Source: Roseibium sediminis
Lineage (GTDB): Bacteria; Pseudomonadota; Alphaproteobacteria; Rhizobiales; Stappiaceae
DNA length: 64,000 bases
Assembly: GCF_008711325.1 (NCBI RefSeq)
Contig: NZ_VXDB01000009.1
Span: 62,001 to 126,000, forward strand
Direction: 5' to 3'
A program made the translations under genes and the position numbers. Under the pieces are notes generated by a model, which searched no databases, was not told the DNA's origin, and was given only the letters and a program-made list of their open reading frames with translations. Below, in pieces: positions 56,713-64,000 of the stretch (position 1 is the first letter of the stretch; each line of letters opens with the position of its first letter).

Positions 56713-57666
56713 ATGGCTTTGCTCCGTTTGGTGCCGGACGATACGCACTTTCGCTTCATGTGGCTCCGAAAGGTCAGCTTTCCGCTGGCTATTCTCCTCG
56801 GCGTCGCTTCCATCTTCCTGTTCGTTTCCGTTGGCCTGAACTACGGGATCGACTTCAAGGGCGGAACGATCATCGAGATCAAGACCGATGGTCCGGCTGA
56901 TGTGGGCAAGATCCGAAGTGATCTTGGCTCGCTGCAACTTGGTGATGTTCAGGTTCAGCAATTCGGTGGCGAGGATGAGGTTCTTATCCGCGTCGAGGAA
57001 CAGGCTGGCGGTGAACTGGCCCAACAGGCTGTTGTTGGACAGGTTCGTGCGCTCTTTGCCGAAGACAACATCGATTTCCGCCGGATCGAGGTGGTTGGGC
57101 CGCGCGTTTCCGGTGAACTTGCGACAGCTGGTATCATCGCTGTTGCCGCGTCCCTGATCGCAATCCTGTTCTACATCTGGTTCCGGTTCGAGTGGCAGTT
57201 TGCGGTGGGGGCGATCCTGACCACAGCCAACGACGTGATCATTACCATCGGCCTGTTCGTGGTGTTGCAGCTCGACTTCTCGCTGTCTTCCATCGCGGCG
57301 GTCCTGACGATCATCGGTTATTCGCTGAATGATACGGTGGTTGTCTATGATCGTATCCGCGAGAACTTGCGGCGTTACAAAAAGTTGGAACTGCCGGAGT
57401 TGCTCGATTTGTCGATCAACGAAACACTGTCGCGTACCACACTGACGTCTGTCACCACGCTTCTTGCGCTGATCTCGCTCTACATGTTCGGTGGTGAGGT
57501 GATCCAGTCCTTCACGCTTGCCATGATCTTCGGCATCGTGATCGGGACCTATTCGTCCATCTTCCTCGCAGCACCCCTCCTGATCCTCCTGAACCTTCGC
57601 ACCGGTGGCAAGTCCTCCGGTGACGGAGAGGCGGAGACGCCGGATGGTGAAGGCGCGGCTGCGTAA
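56713..57666 (+). CDS. secF: protein translocase subunit SecF
   Basis: A 317-residue partner of SecD with six spans. The D1 motif NYGIDFKGGTIIEIK is near residue 45-60, and the C-terminal bundle contains GYSLNDTVVVYDRIRENLRR and the repeated small-residue spans. Typical length, intact frame, GGGAGA ribosome-binding site. It is followed after three bases by the Mth938-family gene. Confidence 0.96.
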   Translation: MALLRLVPDDTHFRFMWLRKVSFPLAILLGVASIFLFVSVGLNYGIDFKGGTIIEIKTDGPADVGKIRSDLGSLQLGDVQVQQFGGEDEVLIRVEEQAGGELAQQAVVGQVRALFAEDNIDFRRIEVVGPRVSGELATAGIIAVAASLIAILFYIWFRFEWQFAVGAILTTANDVIITIGLFVVLQLDFSLSSIAAVLTIIGYSLNDTVVVYDRIRENLRRYKKLELPELLDLSINETLSRTTLTSVTTLLALISLYMFGGEVIQSFTLAMIFGIVIGTYSSIFLAAPLLILLNLRTGGKSSGDGEAETPDGEGAAA

Positions 57667-57669
57667 GAG

Positions 57670-58050
57670 ATGATTGAAGTTCGCGACGCACATTTTCCGG
57701 GACGCGCCCCAATCGAAGCCTACGGAGACGGTGGCTTCCGGTTTGCGGATATGTCCCATCGCGGTTCCATCCTGTCTGTGCCAAGCGGCATCTACGGCTG
57801 GGACCCGAAGAGCGTCGCGGACTTTTCGCTCGACGCCTTTCAACGGGTTATCGAGGAAGCCGATGACATCGAGGTGTTGTTGATTGGCACGGGAAAGGAC
57901 CTCGTGCCGCTTCCCCGCGAGTTGAAGGAAGCCTTTCGAGAGGCCGGAATTCTCGCAGATCCCATGTCGACTGGCGCGGCGATCAGAACTTTCAACGTCC
58001 TTCTTTCCGATGAACGGGCAGTCGCAACGGCGCTTCTGGCCGTTGAATAG
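57670..58050 (+). CDS. Mth938-like domain protein (DUF498)
   Basis: A 126-residue protein of the Mth938/NDUFAF3 family: MSHRGSILSVPSGIYGWDP, VLLIGTGKDLVPLPREL and the C-terminal GAAIRTFNVLLSDERAVATA are family features. The human relative NDUFAF3 helps assemble respiratory complex I. It sits between secF and the squalene/phytoene-synthase-like gene, whose human relative NDUFAF6 is also a complex I assembly factor, a conserved alphaproteobacterial pairing. The exact bacterial role is not established. Confidence 0.88.
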   Translation: MIEVRDAHFPGRAPIEAYGDGGFRFADMSHRGSILSVPSGIYGWDPKSVADFSLDAFQRVIEEADDIEVLLIGTGKDLVPLPRELKEAFREAGILADPMSTGAAIRTFNVLLSDERAVATALLAVE

Positions 58051-58077
58051 ACTTTCAGCACGAGCGAAAGTGTCTCC

Positions 58078-58929
58078 ATGAGCACGGATTTCGACTACGC
58101 GGCAGAAACCCTGCGGACCAGCGACTGGAACCGCTATTTCACGGTGCTGTTCGCCGATCGGAACCATCGGCCAGGTCTGTTTGCGCTTTATGCCTTCAAC
58201 GCCGAGATTGCCCGCGTCAGGCAAATGATCAGCGATCCGATGCCCGGCGAAATCCGCCTGCAATGGTGGCGTGATCTGTTGGCAGGGCAAGCGCATGGCG
58301 AAGCTTCAGCGAACCCTGCGGCGGCTGCGCTGAAGCAGACGGTCGACAAGTACAATCTGCCAGTAGATGCCTTGCAGGCGATGATCGATGCTCGTGTCTT
58401 CGACCTCTACGATGATCCGATGCCCAGTCTCAACGATCTGGAAGGCTATGCCGGGGAGACAACGTCTGCCGTCTTCCAGCTGGCGAGCCTGATCCTGAAT
58501 GAGGGTGCTGATGCGGGCACTGCGACGGTTGCCGGTCATGCGGGGGTTGCCTACGCCCTGACCGGCTTGATGCGGGCGTTGCCGTATCACGCCTCTCGCA
58601 GACAGGTCTTCCTGCCTTCAGACCTCTTGTCCCGGCACAATGTTGATATGGAAACTGTTTTCCGCGGTGAGCCGACGCCGGAACTGGGGGCGGCACTCAC
58701 GGAAATGCGCGAACATGCCCGCCATCACATGAAGCGGGTGCGCGAAAAGCTGGGTGATGTATCGCCGAAGGTCGCCGCCGCGTTCCTGCCGCTTGCATTG
58801 GTCGAGCCCTATCTGAAAGAGCTGGAAAAGGCAGGCGATGGCTATTTGAAGAGCCACGCGGACCTGTCAAAACTGCGCCGCCAATGGATCTTCTGGCGGC
58901 AGGCCCGGCGAGGGCTCGCCGGGCTCTGA
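58078..58929 (+). CDS. squalene/phytoene synthase-like protein (NDUFAF6-type)
   Basis: A 283-residue all-helical protein of the trans-isoprenyl synthase fold: YFTVLFADRNHRPGLFALYA, EIRLQWWRDLLAG, LIDARVFDLY-like (MIDARVFDLYDDPM) and LTGLMRALPYHASR. The aspartate-rich metal motifs of true squalene synthases are weak here, so it is closer to the NDUFAF6-type group than to a carotenoid enzyme. It neighbours the Mth938 gene. No carotenoid genes are nearby. Confidence 0.8.
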   Translation: MSTDFDYAAETLRTSDWNRYFTVLFADRNHRPGLFALYAFNAEIARVRQMISDPMPGEIRLQWWRDLLAGQAHGEASANPAAAALKQTVDKYNLPVDALQAMIDARVFDLYDDPMPSLNDLEGYAGETTSAVFQLASLILNEGADAGTATVAGHAGVAYALTGLMRALPYHASRRQVFLPSDLLSRHNVDMETVFRGEPTPELGAALTEMREHARHHMKRVREKLGDVSPKVAAAFLPLALVEPYLKELEKAGDGYLKSHADLSKLRRQWIFWRQARRGLAGL

Positions 58930-58941
58930 TCGTGTCGGTGC

Positions 58942-60354
58942 CTATTCGGCTGCTTCCGCCAGATCGAGTGTTTTCAGCCAAACATCAAAATCGGCCTTGG
59001 CGCGATTGGTCATCGCCAGCTTCTTGGCGCGGGTCTTGTCCTTGCCCTTGATCCGCTTGCCGTTCTCATCAAGTTTTGGCGCTTCCACAGGCGGGAAAAG
59101 GCCAAAGTTGACGTTCATCGGCTGGAAGGAACGTGGCTTGCCGCTTTCTTCATGAACCAGATGACCGCCGGTAATATGGCTCAAGAGCGCCCCCATGGCG
59201 GTTGTTGCCGGCGGCGTTGAGAAATCCCGGCCGAGACGTTCAAGGGCGGCAAAAATGCCGGTCATGCAGCCAACGCTTGCCGATTCCACGTAGCCTTCAC
59301 AGCCGGTGATCTGCCCGGCAAAGCGAAGCCGCGGTTCGGCTTTCAGGCGCAAGCTGCTGTCCAGAACCTTTGGTGAGTTGAGGAACGTGTTGCGGTGCAG
59401 GCCGCCGAGGCGGGCAAATTGCGCGTTTTCCAGCCCTGGGATCATGCGGAAGATGTCCGCCTGCGTGCCATAGCGCAGCTTGGTCTGAAAGCCGACCATG
59501 TTGTAAAGCGTGCCAAGTGCATTGTCCTGACGAAGCTGAACAACGGCATAGGCCTTCACGTCCGGATTGTGAGCGTTCGTCAGGCCCATGGGCTTCATCG
59601 GTCCATGGCGCAGGGTTTCGCGCCCTCGGGACGCCATGACCTCAATCGGCAGGCAGCCGTCGAAATAGGGGGTGTTTTCTTCCCACTCCTTGAAGTTCGT
59701 TGTATCTCCGGCAAGCAGCGCATCGACAAAGGCTTCATATTGCTGCTTGTCCATCGGGCAGTTCAGGTAGTCCTTGCCCGTGCCTCCCGGGCCGACCTTG
59801 TCATAGCGGGACTGGAACCAGGCCTTCGTGAGGTCGACTGATTCAAAATGGACAATCGGAGCGATGGCATCGAAGAAGGCGAGGGAATCTTCTCCGCTTT
59901 TGGCCAGAACTGCCTCGGAAAGCGCGGGAGATGTCAGCGGTCCAGTTGCTACGATCACGCTGTCCCAGTCTTCGGGTGGAAGTCCGGCGATCTCTTCGCG
60001 TTCGATTGTCACCAGCGGGTGGTCTTCCAGCGCCTTGGAAACAGCGTCGGAAAAGCCGTCGCGGTCCACGGCAAGGGCGCTGCCAGCGGGAACCTGATTT
60101 GCATCGGCCGATGCCATGATCAGCGATCCGGCCTTCCGCAATTCATCATGGATCAGACCAACCGCGTTCTGTTCGGAATCATCGGAACGGAAGGAATTGG
60201 AGCACACAAGCTCAGCCAGACCTTCAGTCTTGTGCGCATCCGTCTTGCGTACCGGCCGCATCTCATGAAGGACAACCGGGATACCGCGCTTGGCGATCTG
60301 CCATGCAGCTTCCGAACCGGCAAGACCGCCGCCGATCACATGGATGGGCTTCAT
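58942..60354 (-). CDS. trmFO: tRNA (uracil-5-)-methyltransferase TrmFO
   Basis: A 470-residue folate/FAD-dependent methyltransferase that makes ribothymidine at position 54 of tRNA. The FAD-binding start is [20 protein letters not shown], then the family motif [20 protein letters not shown], the [19 protein letters not shown] region, and [20 protein letters not shown] with the functional cysteine. Full length. It converges on the squalene-synthase-like gene with 12 bases between stops, leaving no room for a terminator. Confidence 0.96.
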   Translation of the reverse strand: MKPIHVIGGGLAGSEAAWQIAKRGIPVVLHEMRPVRKTDAHKTEGLAELVCSNSFRSDDSEQNAVGLIHDELRKAGSLIMASADANQVPAGSALAVDRDGFSDAVSKALEDHPLVTIEREEIAGLPPEDWDSVIVATGPLTSPALSEAVLAKSGEDSLAFFDAIAPIVHFESVDLTKAWFQSRYDKVGPGGTGKDYLNCPMDKQQYEAFVDALLAGDTTNFKEWEENTPYFDGCLPIEVMASRGRETLRHGPMKPMGLTNAHNPDVKAYAVVQLRQDNALGTLYNMVGFQTKLRYGTQADIFRMIPGLENAQFARLGGLHRNTFLNSPKVLDSSLRLKAEPRLRFAGQITGCEGYVESASVGCMTGIFAALERLGRDFSTPPATTAMGALLSHITGGHLVHEESGKPRSFQPMNVNFGLFPPVEAPKLDENGKRIKGKDKTRAKKLAMTNRAKADFDVWLKTLDLAEAAE

Positions 60355-60534
60355 TTTTCATTCCTTGAGCTTGTTCTGACGACCCATGCTTGCGCAATAG
60401 CTGCGCCTTGGGCACCTTAAGGGCATCCGGTGCCCGAGTTGCCCCCTGATATCAGGATGCATGGGCATGCGGCAATGGTTTGTGGTTGTTTCGGGGGGAA
60501 TTGAGTGCGCAATTGCATACGAAAGGGAGACCGT

Positions 60535-61158
60535 ATGCGGGTGGGACGGCCCATGGGGATTTTCAGTGCCGTGTTCTTCACGCTGGCGCTTGGAGCCTGC
60601 AGTGCTCATGTCTCTGATGATGCCAGAGGATGGTATGCCACGAATAATGGCGAAGCTCCCAAACAACAACGCATCTACATTTGCCACGGGTTCGGCTGCA
60701 CGTATCGAACGCCGATCAGCTACTCCGCTGCGGATCTTGCGAAACTGAAATCCATCCTTGCTGCCGGTAAGTCGTCACCGGAAGCGGAAAGACAGGCGAT
60801 CGCGCGGGCTGTTCAATGGCAAGAGAACCGCGTTGCTCCGGACGTCGGATCGGCAGGGGATGTTGGTGGCTATGACTTGTCCAAGTCACGCGTCCCGGGG
60901 CAGATGGATTGTATCGACGAGGCCGCCAATACAACCAGCCTTCTCGTGCTGGCGACAGAACGTGGCTATTTGCATCATCACAAGGCGGGACGTCCGGTTT
61001 CCAAGGGGTTCCTGATTGACGGATCCTATCCCCATGCCAGCGCGGTCGTGAAGGAAACTGCCACCGGCAAAACCTTTGCCGTCGATTCTTGGCCAAGGGG
61101 CAACGGCATGAAGCCGGATATCATGCCACTCGGCGACTGGTATTCTAAGAAGAGTTGA
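60535..61158 (+). CDS. lipoprotein with transglutaminase-like catalytic arrangement
   Basis: A 207-residue protein. The first 22 residues form a lipoprotein signal (MGIFSAVFFTLALGAC). In the mature part, C126 (VPGQMDCIDEAANTTSLL), H167 (GSYPHASAVV) and D184 (FAVDSWP) appear in the order and spacing of transglutaminase-like cysteine proteases or peptidases. I do not recognise a named family. The ATG at 60535 with AAGGGAGA upstream was chosen over an earlier TTG. A strong terminator follows. The role, perhaps in the periplasm, is inference. Confidence 0.7.
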   Translation: MRVGRPMGIFSAVFFTLALGACSAHVSDDARGWYATNNGEAPKQQRIYICHGFGCTYRTPISYSAADLAKLKSILAAGKSSPEAERQAIARAVQWQENRVAPDVGSAGDVGGYDLSKSRVPGQMDCIDEAANTTSLLVLATERGYLHHHKAGRPVSKGFLIDGSYPHASAVVKETATGKTFAVDSWPRGNGMKPDIMPLGDWYSKKS

Positions 61159-61171
61159 CGGGACAAAAAAG

Positions 61172-61208
61172 AAAAACACCCACCGGCCTGGGCCGGTAGG
61201 TGTTTTTG
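61172..61208. terminator. strong bidirectional terminator
   Basis: AAAAACACC-C-ACCGGCC pairs with GGCCGGT-A-GGTGTTTTT around a two-base loop. It ends the lipoprotein gene on the plus strand and the DUF1127 transcript on the minus strand. Confidence 0.92.
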
Positions 61209-61212
61209 ACTG

Positions 61213-61266
61213 CTCCAGAGCCGGATGGGGTGAGAACAGAGCGACTGTTCACCGGTTCGGAGCAGT
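61213..61266 (-). other. structured 3' region of the first DUF1127 transcript
   Basis: On the minus strand GCTCC/GGAGC enclose CCGG pairs and an inner GGTGAACA/TGTTcTCACC helix with a small bulge, just after a second hairpin built on GATGGGC/GCCCATC (about 61268-61302). It lies between the DUF1127 stop and the terminator. It could be part of a processed 3' RNA; it lacks the CCTCCTCCC loop of the upstream hairpins. Confidence 0.35.
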
Positions 61267-61308
61267 GGATGGGCGCTGCATGCTTATGCCGCGCAGCCCA
61301 TCAGTGCA

Positions 61309-61458
61309 TCACTTCATGGAAGCGCGTGCAAAGTGGCTGATGTCAGCCCGGCTGATGCCGAGATCGTTCAGTTCACGGTTGCTGAGGCGAGACAGTTCGT
61401 CATAGGTCGCGCGGTAACGTTTCCAGTTGCGGTAAGAGCGTACTACAGAGTCCAACAT
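61309..61458 (-). CDS. DUF1127 domain protein
   Basis: A 49-residue protein, almost entirely the arginine-rich DUF1127 domain: SYRNWKRYRATYDELSRLSN and then RELNDLGISRADISHFARAS. Members are very small, basic, stress-induced in alphaproteobacteria, and in Rhodobacter one (CcaF1) binds RNA and affects sRNA processing; in Agrobacterium they affect phosphate and RNA metabolism. The ATG at 61458 fits the family start MLDSVVRSY. A second copy lies upstream at 61881-62030. Confidence 0.9.
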   Translation of the reverse strand: MLDSVVRSYRNWKRYRATYDELSRLSNRELNDLGISRADISHFARASMK

Positions 61459-61746
61459 GGCTAAGGCCTTTCTATCTAGTGGCCATGGCACCGCGGATCG
61501 GCGTCTGGCCCGTTCGTATCTAACAACTGCTAAATAAGCTTTTCTAAAACGATTAGGTAGATGCGTTTGTGCAGGCCTGCTCTGCCAAAAATGCAAGTCA
61601 ACAAAAGGTTAAAATGCATGGATCTTCGTAAAGCTGATCTGTAATTTATCAAATAAGCTATAGCGTCCCCTCGCATATCGTCAAACGATGCGGGGATACT
61701 ACGTAGTTTGCTGTATGTCAGGGAAGATTGCTTTAAAAAAACGATC

Positions 61747-61776
61747 GCCCGTCAGTGGGAGGAGGTACTGACGGGC
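61747..61776 (-). ncRNA. cuckoo RNA hairpin A with intrinsic terminator
   Basis: On the minus strand GCCCGTCAGT and ACTGACGGGC form a perfect 10-bp stem whose loop reads ACCTCCTCCC. It is followed by GATCG and seven T residues (61735-61741), so the hairpin also works as an intrinsic terminator. This matches the 3' hairpin of CcsR/cuckoo sRNAs, which expose an anti-Shine-Dalgarno CUCCUCCC loop. Confidence 0.8.
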
Positions 61777-61787
61777 GCCGTTTGACA

Positions 61788-61819
61788 GAGGCAAGATTGG
61801 GAGGAGGAGTTCTTGCCTC
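61788..61819 (-). ncRNA. cuckoo RNA hairpin B
   Basis: On the minus strand GAGGCAAGA and TCTTGCCTC form a perfect 9-bp stem with loop ACTCCTCCTCCCAA, exposing CUCCUCCC. It is the middle of three tandem hairpins downstream of a DUF1127 gene. Confidence 0.8.
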
Positions 61820-61824
61820 AAACA

Positions 61825-61860
61825 CGTTCTTCGGCTTGGGAGGAGGAGTGCCTCGGAACG
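61825..61860 (-). ncRNA. cuckoo RNA hairpin C
   Basis: On the minus strand CGTTCCGAGGC and GCCGAAGAACG pair with a small internal loop around the same ACTCCTCCTCCCAA loop. It lies 20 bases after the DUF1127 stop, so it is probably released from the DUF1127 transcript by RNase E processing as for Rhodobacter CcsR RNAs. Confidence 0.75.
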
Positions 61861-61880
61861 CGATCTCTATATATGTACGC

Positions 61881-62030
61881 CTAGTCGAATTTGCGACGGG
61901 CGACGAATTCTATTTCGCTGCGGGTAATGCCCAGATCATGAAGTTCGCGAGTAGACAGGCGAGACAGCTCGTCAATCGTGCGACGTGCCTTTACCCAGTC
62001 ATTGTATCTGCGAACCACAGAACCGAACAT
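61881..62030 (-). CDS. DUF1127 domain protein, ccaF1-like
   Basis: A 49-residue protein from an ATG at 62030 with AAGGAGAAG six bases upstream: MFGSVVRRYNDWVKARRTID followed by ELSRLSTRELHDLGITRSEI and EFVARRKFD. It is all DUF1127, with a basic first helix. Three CUCCUCCC-loop hairpins follow on the same strand, the arrangement of RSP_6037 (ccaF1) and CcsR1-4 in Rhodobacter, where the mRNA and the sRNAs are one transcript induced by stress through RpoH sigma factors. Confidence 0.9.
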   Translation of the reverse strand: MFGSVVRRYNDWVKARRTIDELSRLSTRELHDLGITRSEIEFVARRKFD

Positions 62031-62095
62031 TATTCTTCTCCTTGCAATGACTAGAAGCGCTGCCGGAGCGCTGTGTCATTGATGCGATGCACCTT

Positions 62096-62124
62096 ATTTA
62101 GTTGATGCTGCTAACCGATTGAAG
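62096..62124 (-). promoter_or_regulatory. candidate RpoH-type promoter of the DUF1127/cuckoo RNA transcript
   Basis: On the minus strand CACTTCAA, 17 bases, CTAAAT resembles the rhizobial RpoH1 consensus (CNCTTGAA-N17-CCANAT), with one mismatch in each hexamer. It ends about 65 bases before the DUF1127 ATG. Known cuckoo RNAs are RpoH-dependent, which supports the guess. Confidence 0.45.
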
Positions 62125-62149
62125 TGCCAATGATGCATGCCAGACATGC

Positions 62150-62170
62150 ATTTGGTGCAATGCACCAAAT
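62150..62170. promoter_or_regulatory. 21-bp palindrome between uvrA and the DUF1127 gene
   Basis: ATTTGGTGCA and TGCACCAAAT are perfect 10-bp arms around a single central base; a second inverted repeat ATGCATG/CATGCAT (62133-62151) touches it. It is 26 bases upstream of the candidate -35 element, where an operator would lie. The absence of a T-run argues against a terminator for uvrA. Confidence 0.45.
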
Positions 62171-62247
62171 TGACGTTGGAGAAACCGCAAAATGCCGTTT
62201 GTGACACGTCATAAATGACAGTTTTCTGCGTTTTGTGCGATGCGATA

Positions 62248-64000
62248 TCACTCCGCAGCGGTACTGGTTGCCTGTGGACGACGCTCAAGGAGCTCCTTCA
62301 GGAACTGCCCGGTATAGCTCTCCGATACGTTGGCAACATCTTCCGGGCGGCCTGTTGCGACAATCGTTCCGCCGCCATCGCCCCCTTCTGGACCAAGGTC
62401 AACAATCCAGTCAGCGGTCTTGATGACTTCCAGATTATGTTCAATCACCAGAACCGTATTTCCCTGATCGACCAGCTCATGCAGGACTTCCAGCAACTTG
62501 GCCACATCATGGAAATGCAGGCCCGTTGTTGGCTCATCCAGAATGTAGAGTGTGCGCCCCGTAGAGCGGCGGGACAGTTCCTTGGCCAGCTTGACGCGCT
62601 GCGCTTCGCCACCTGAAAGCGTCGTTGCCTGCTGACCGACCTTGATATAACCGAGGCCGACGCGGGCGAGGGTTTCCATCTTGTCGCGAACGGCAGGGAC
62701 GGCGGAGAAGAACTCGGCTGCTTCTTCAACGGTCATGTCGAGCACGTCGGCAATCGACTTGCCCTTGAACAGGACTTCCAGCGTCTCGCGATTGTAGCGT
62801 TTGCCCTTACAGACGTCGCAGGTCACGTAGACATCCGGCAGGAAGTGCATCTCGATCTTGATGACGCCGTCGCCCTGACAGGCTTCACAGCGGCCCCCCT
62901 TGACGTTGAACGAGAAACGCCCGGGCGCATAACCGCGGGCCTTGGCTTCCGGCATGCTGGCGAACCATTCACGAATGGGCGTGAAGGCTCCGGTATAGGT
63001 GGCCGGGTTGGACCTGGGTGTTCTGCCAATTGGCGACTGGTCGATGTCGATCACCTTGTCGAGGCGTTCCAGGCCATCAATCCGGTCATGCGGGGCGGGG
63101 TTGTCCCGTGCGCCATTCAACCTGCGGGCAGCGGCCTTGAACAGGGTGTCGATCAGGAAGGTGGACTTGCCCCCGCCAGAAACACCCGTCACGCAGGTAA
63201 AGGTGCCGAGCGGAATATCGACGGACACATCCTTCAGATTGTTGCCGCGTGCTCCGACGACAGACAGCTTGTGCGTCTTCTTCGGTTTGCGACGTTCCGC
63301 AGGCTGAGGGATCATCATCGCCCCGGAAAGATACTGACCGGTCAGGGATTTCGGGTTGGCCATGATTTCAGCCGGCGTACCCCGGGCAACAATCTGGCCG
63401 CCATGGACACCGGCGCCGGGGCCGACATCAACGACATAATCTGCCGTCAGGACCGCGTCTTCGTCATGCTCCACGACAATCACCGTGTTGCCGAGATCCC
63501 GCAGGTGTTTCAGCGTGTCGAGCAGGCGCGCATTGTCGCGTTGATGCAGGCCTATGGATGGTTCGTCCAATACATAAAGCACGCCCGTCAGGCCGGACCC
63601 AATTTGGGATGCAAGGCGAATACGCTGGCTTTCGCCGCCCGACAGAGTGCCGGATCCGCGTGACAGAGTGAGATACTCAAGCCCCACATCGTTCAGGAAT
63701 TTCAGGCGCTCACGGATTTCCTTGAGAATCCGGCCTGCAATTTCCTGTTGCTTTTCGCTGAGCTTGGCTGGAAGGCTGTCAAACCACGCACCGGCCTCGC
63801 GGATGCTGAGCTGGGAGGCATGGCCGATATGACGGTCTGCAATACGAACGGCGAGTGCCTCGGGCTTCAGGCGATAACCCTGGCAGGCCGGGCAGGCGTG
63901 GTCCGACTGGAACCGCGACAATTCCTCACGAACCCAGGTGGATTCTGTCTCCCGCCAGCGGCGTTCGATATTGCCAATCACGCCTTCAAAGGTCTTTTCC
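62248..64000 (-). CDS. uvrA: excinuclease ABC subunit A, C-terminal part
   Basis: 584 codons of UvrA; the gene continues past the window end on its 5' side. Visible are the signature of the first ATPase ([20 protein letters not shown]), the second Walker [10 protein letters not shown], the zinc finger with CEAC...[10 protein letters not shown], and the second signature [20 protein letters not shown] with [13 protein letters not shown]. UvrA recognises bulky DNA damage with UvrB. The LexA-controlled promoter region, if any, is outside the window. The stop is 217 bases from the DUF1127 start. Confidence 0.96.
   Translation of the reverse strand, partial: EKTFEGVIGNIERRWRETESTWVREELSRFQSDHACPACQGYRLKPEALAVRIADRHIGHASQLSIREAGAWFDSLPAKLSEKQQEIAGRILKEIRERLKFLNDVGLEYLTLSRGSGTLSGGESQRIRLASQIGSGLTGVLYVLDEPSIGLHQRDNARLLDTLKHLRDLGNTVIVVEHDEDAVLTADYVVDVGPGAGVHGGQIVARGTPAEIMANPKSLTGQYLSGAMMIPQPAERRKPKKTHKLSVVGARGNNLKDVSVDIPLGTFTCVTGVSGGGKSTFLIDTLFKAAARRLNGARDNPAPHDRIDGLERLDKVIDIDQSPIGRTPRSNPATYTGAFTPIREWFASMPEAKARGYAPGRFSFNVKGGRCEACQGDGVIKIEMHFLPDVYVTCDVCKGKRYNRETLEVLFKGKSIADVLDMTVEEAAEFFSAVPAVRDKMETLARVGLGYIKVGQQATTLSGGEAQRVKLAKELSRRSTGRTLYILDEPTTGLHFHDVAKLLEVLHELVDQGNTVLVIEHNLEVIKTADWIVDLGPEGGDGGGTIVATGRPEDVANVSESYTGQFLKELLERRPQATSTAAE

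Noticed and set aside
56635-58296. Long open frame of 553 codons on the minus strand opposite secF
   Set aside because: It runs antisense to secF and the Mth938 gene, both with strong family matches; its translation is rich in Arg, His, Asp and Gln without any domain, as expected for a shadow frame.
58078-58929. Carotenoid or hopanoid biosynthesis enzyme
   Set aside because: The fold is that of squalene/phytoene synthases, but the aspartate-rich substrate motifs are weak and the neighbours (secDF, Mth938 gene, trmFO) match the NDUFAF6-type context instead.
61744-61860. Plus-strand CsrA/RsmA-binding RNA (GGA in hairpin loops)
   Set aside because: Read on the plus strand the loops show GGGAGGAGG, which resembles CsrB-type RNAs, but the DUF1127 gene, the T-run of the terminator and the known cuckoo RNA layout are all on the minus strand.

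Overview
The window reads as chromosomal DNA of a marine or soil alphaproteobacterium of the order Hyphomicrobiales (Rhizobiales). The evidence is an ExoR-like Sel1-repeat regulator, a SUF cluster led by a second cysteine desulfurase with an Irr-type ICE box upstream, a RIME-like intergenic element, DUF1127 mini-genes with CUCCUCCC-loop ('cuckoo') RNA hairpins, and the run yajC-secD-secF-Mth938-squalene-synthase-like-trmFO. Genus cannot be fixed from this sequence; a Stappiaceae-like marine autotroph is an inference. The DNA is moderately GC-rich, with local AT-rich patches near 19.1-20.7 kb, 32.6-33.4 kb, 39.1-39.3 kb and inside secD.

Region 1 (1-15.3 kb) is a thirteen-gene carbon-fixation operon: a divergent cbbR (cut by the window edge), then cbbF-cbbP-cbbT-gap-pgk-cbbA-cbbL-cbbS-cbbQ-cbbO-cbbE, a class V aminotransferase and phosphoglycolate phosphatase, ending at a clear terminator. 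It encodes nearly the whole Calvin-Benson-Bassham cycle around a form IA-type RuBisCO, its CbbQ/CbbO activase, and the first steps of 2-phosphoglycolate salvage (phosphatase plus glyoxylate aminotransferase).

Region 2 (15.3-25.7 kb) holds a small alpha/beta hydrolase and the iron-sulfur assembly operon (iscS-like, sufB, sufC, sufD, sufS, sufT, sufA) followed by a TenA-like gene. Between sufB and sufC lies a 1.7-kb accessory segment with two small membrane-protein genes and five copies of a 29-bp palindromic repeat. Two of the copies flank a GIY-YIG nuclease gene as an inverted pair; a third sits in front of a decayed duplicate of the start of that gene.

Region 3 (25.7-36.2 kb) is mostly on the minus strand: a diguanylate cyclase, a DEAD-box helicase, parE, the divergent exoR-like gene, then a small secreted-protein gene whose 3' end is duplicated as an 81-bp direct repeat around an AT-rich insert, then a DHH phosphoesterase, xth and an ErpA-type protein. 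Region 4 (36.3-53.5 kb) is housekeeping and envelope: dGTPase, argS, a SPOR-domain protein, an esterase, nagZ-scpA-scpB-ABC ATPase-tatABC-serS-surE-pcm and an NlpD-like lipoprotein with a degenerate LytM domain.

Region 5 (53.5-64 kb) has a DUF815 ATPase, yajC-secD-secF, an Mth938-family protein, a squalene/phytoene-synthase-like protein, trmFO, a lipoprotein with a transglutaminase-like Cys-His-Asp arrangement, two DUF1127 genes on the minus strand with three tandem anti-Shine-Dalgarno hairpins between them, and the 3' part of uvrA running off the window. No tRNA, rRNA, CRISPR array, transposase or phage gene was found. The most noteworthy systems are the GIY-YIG/palindrome element inside the suf operon and the DUF1127/cuckoo RNA array.
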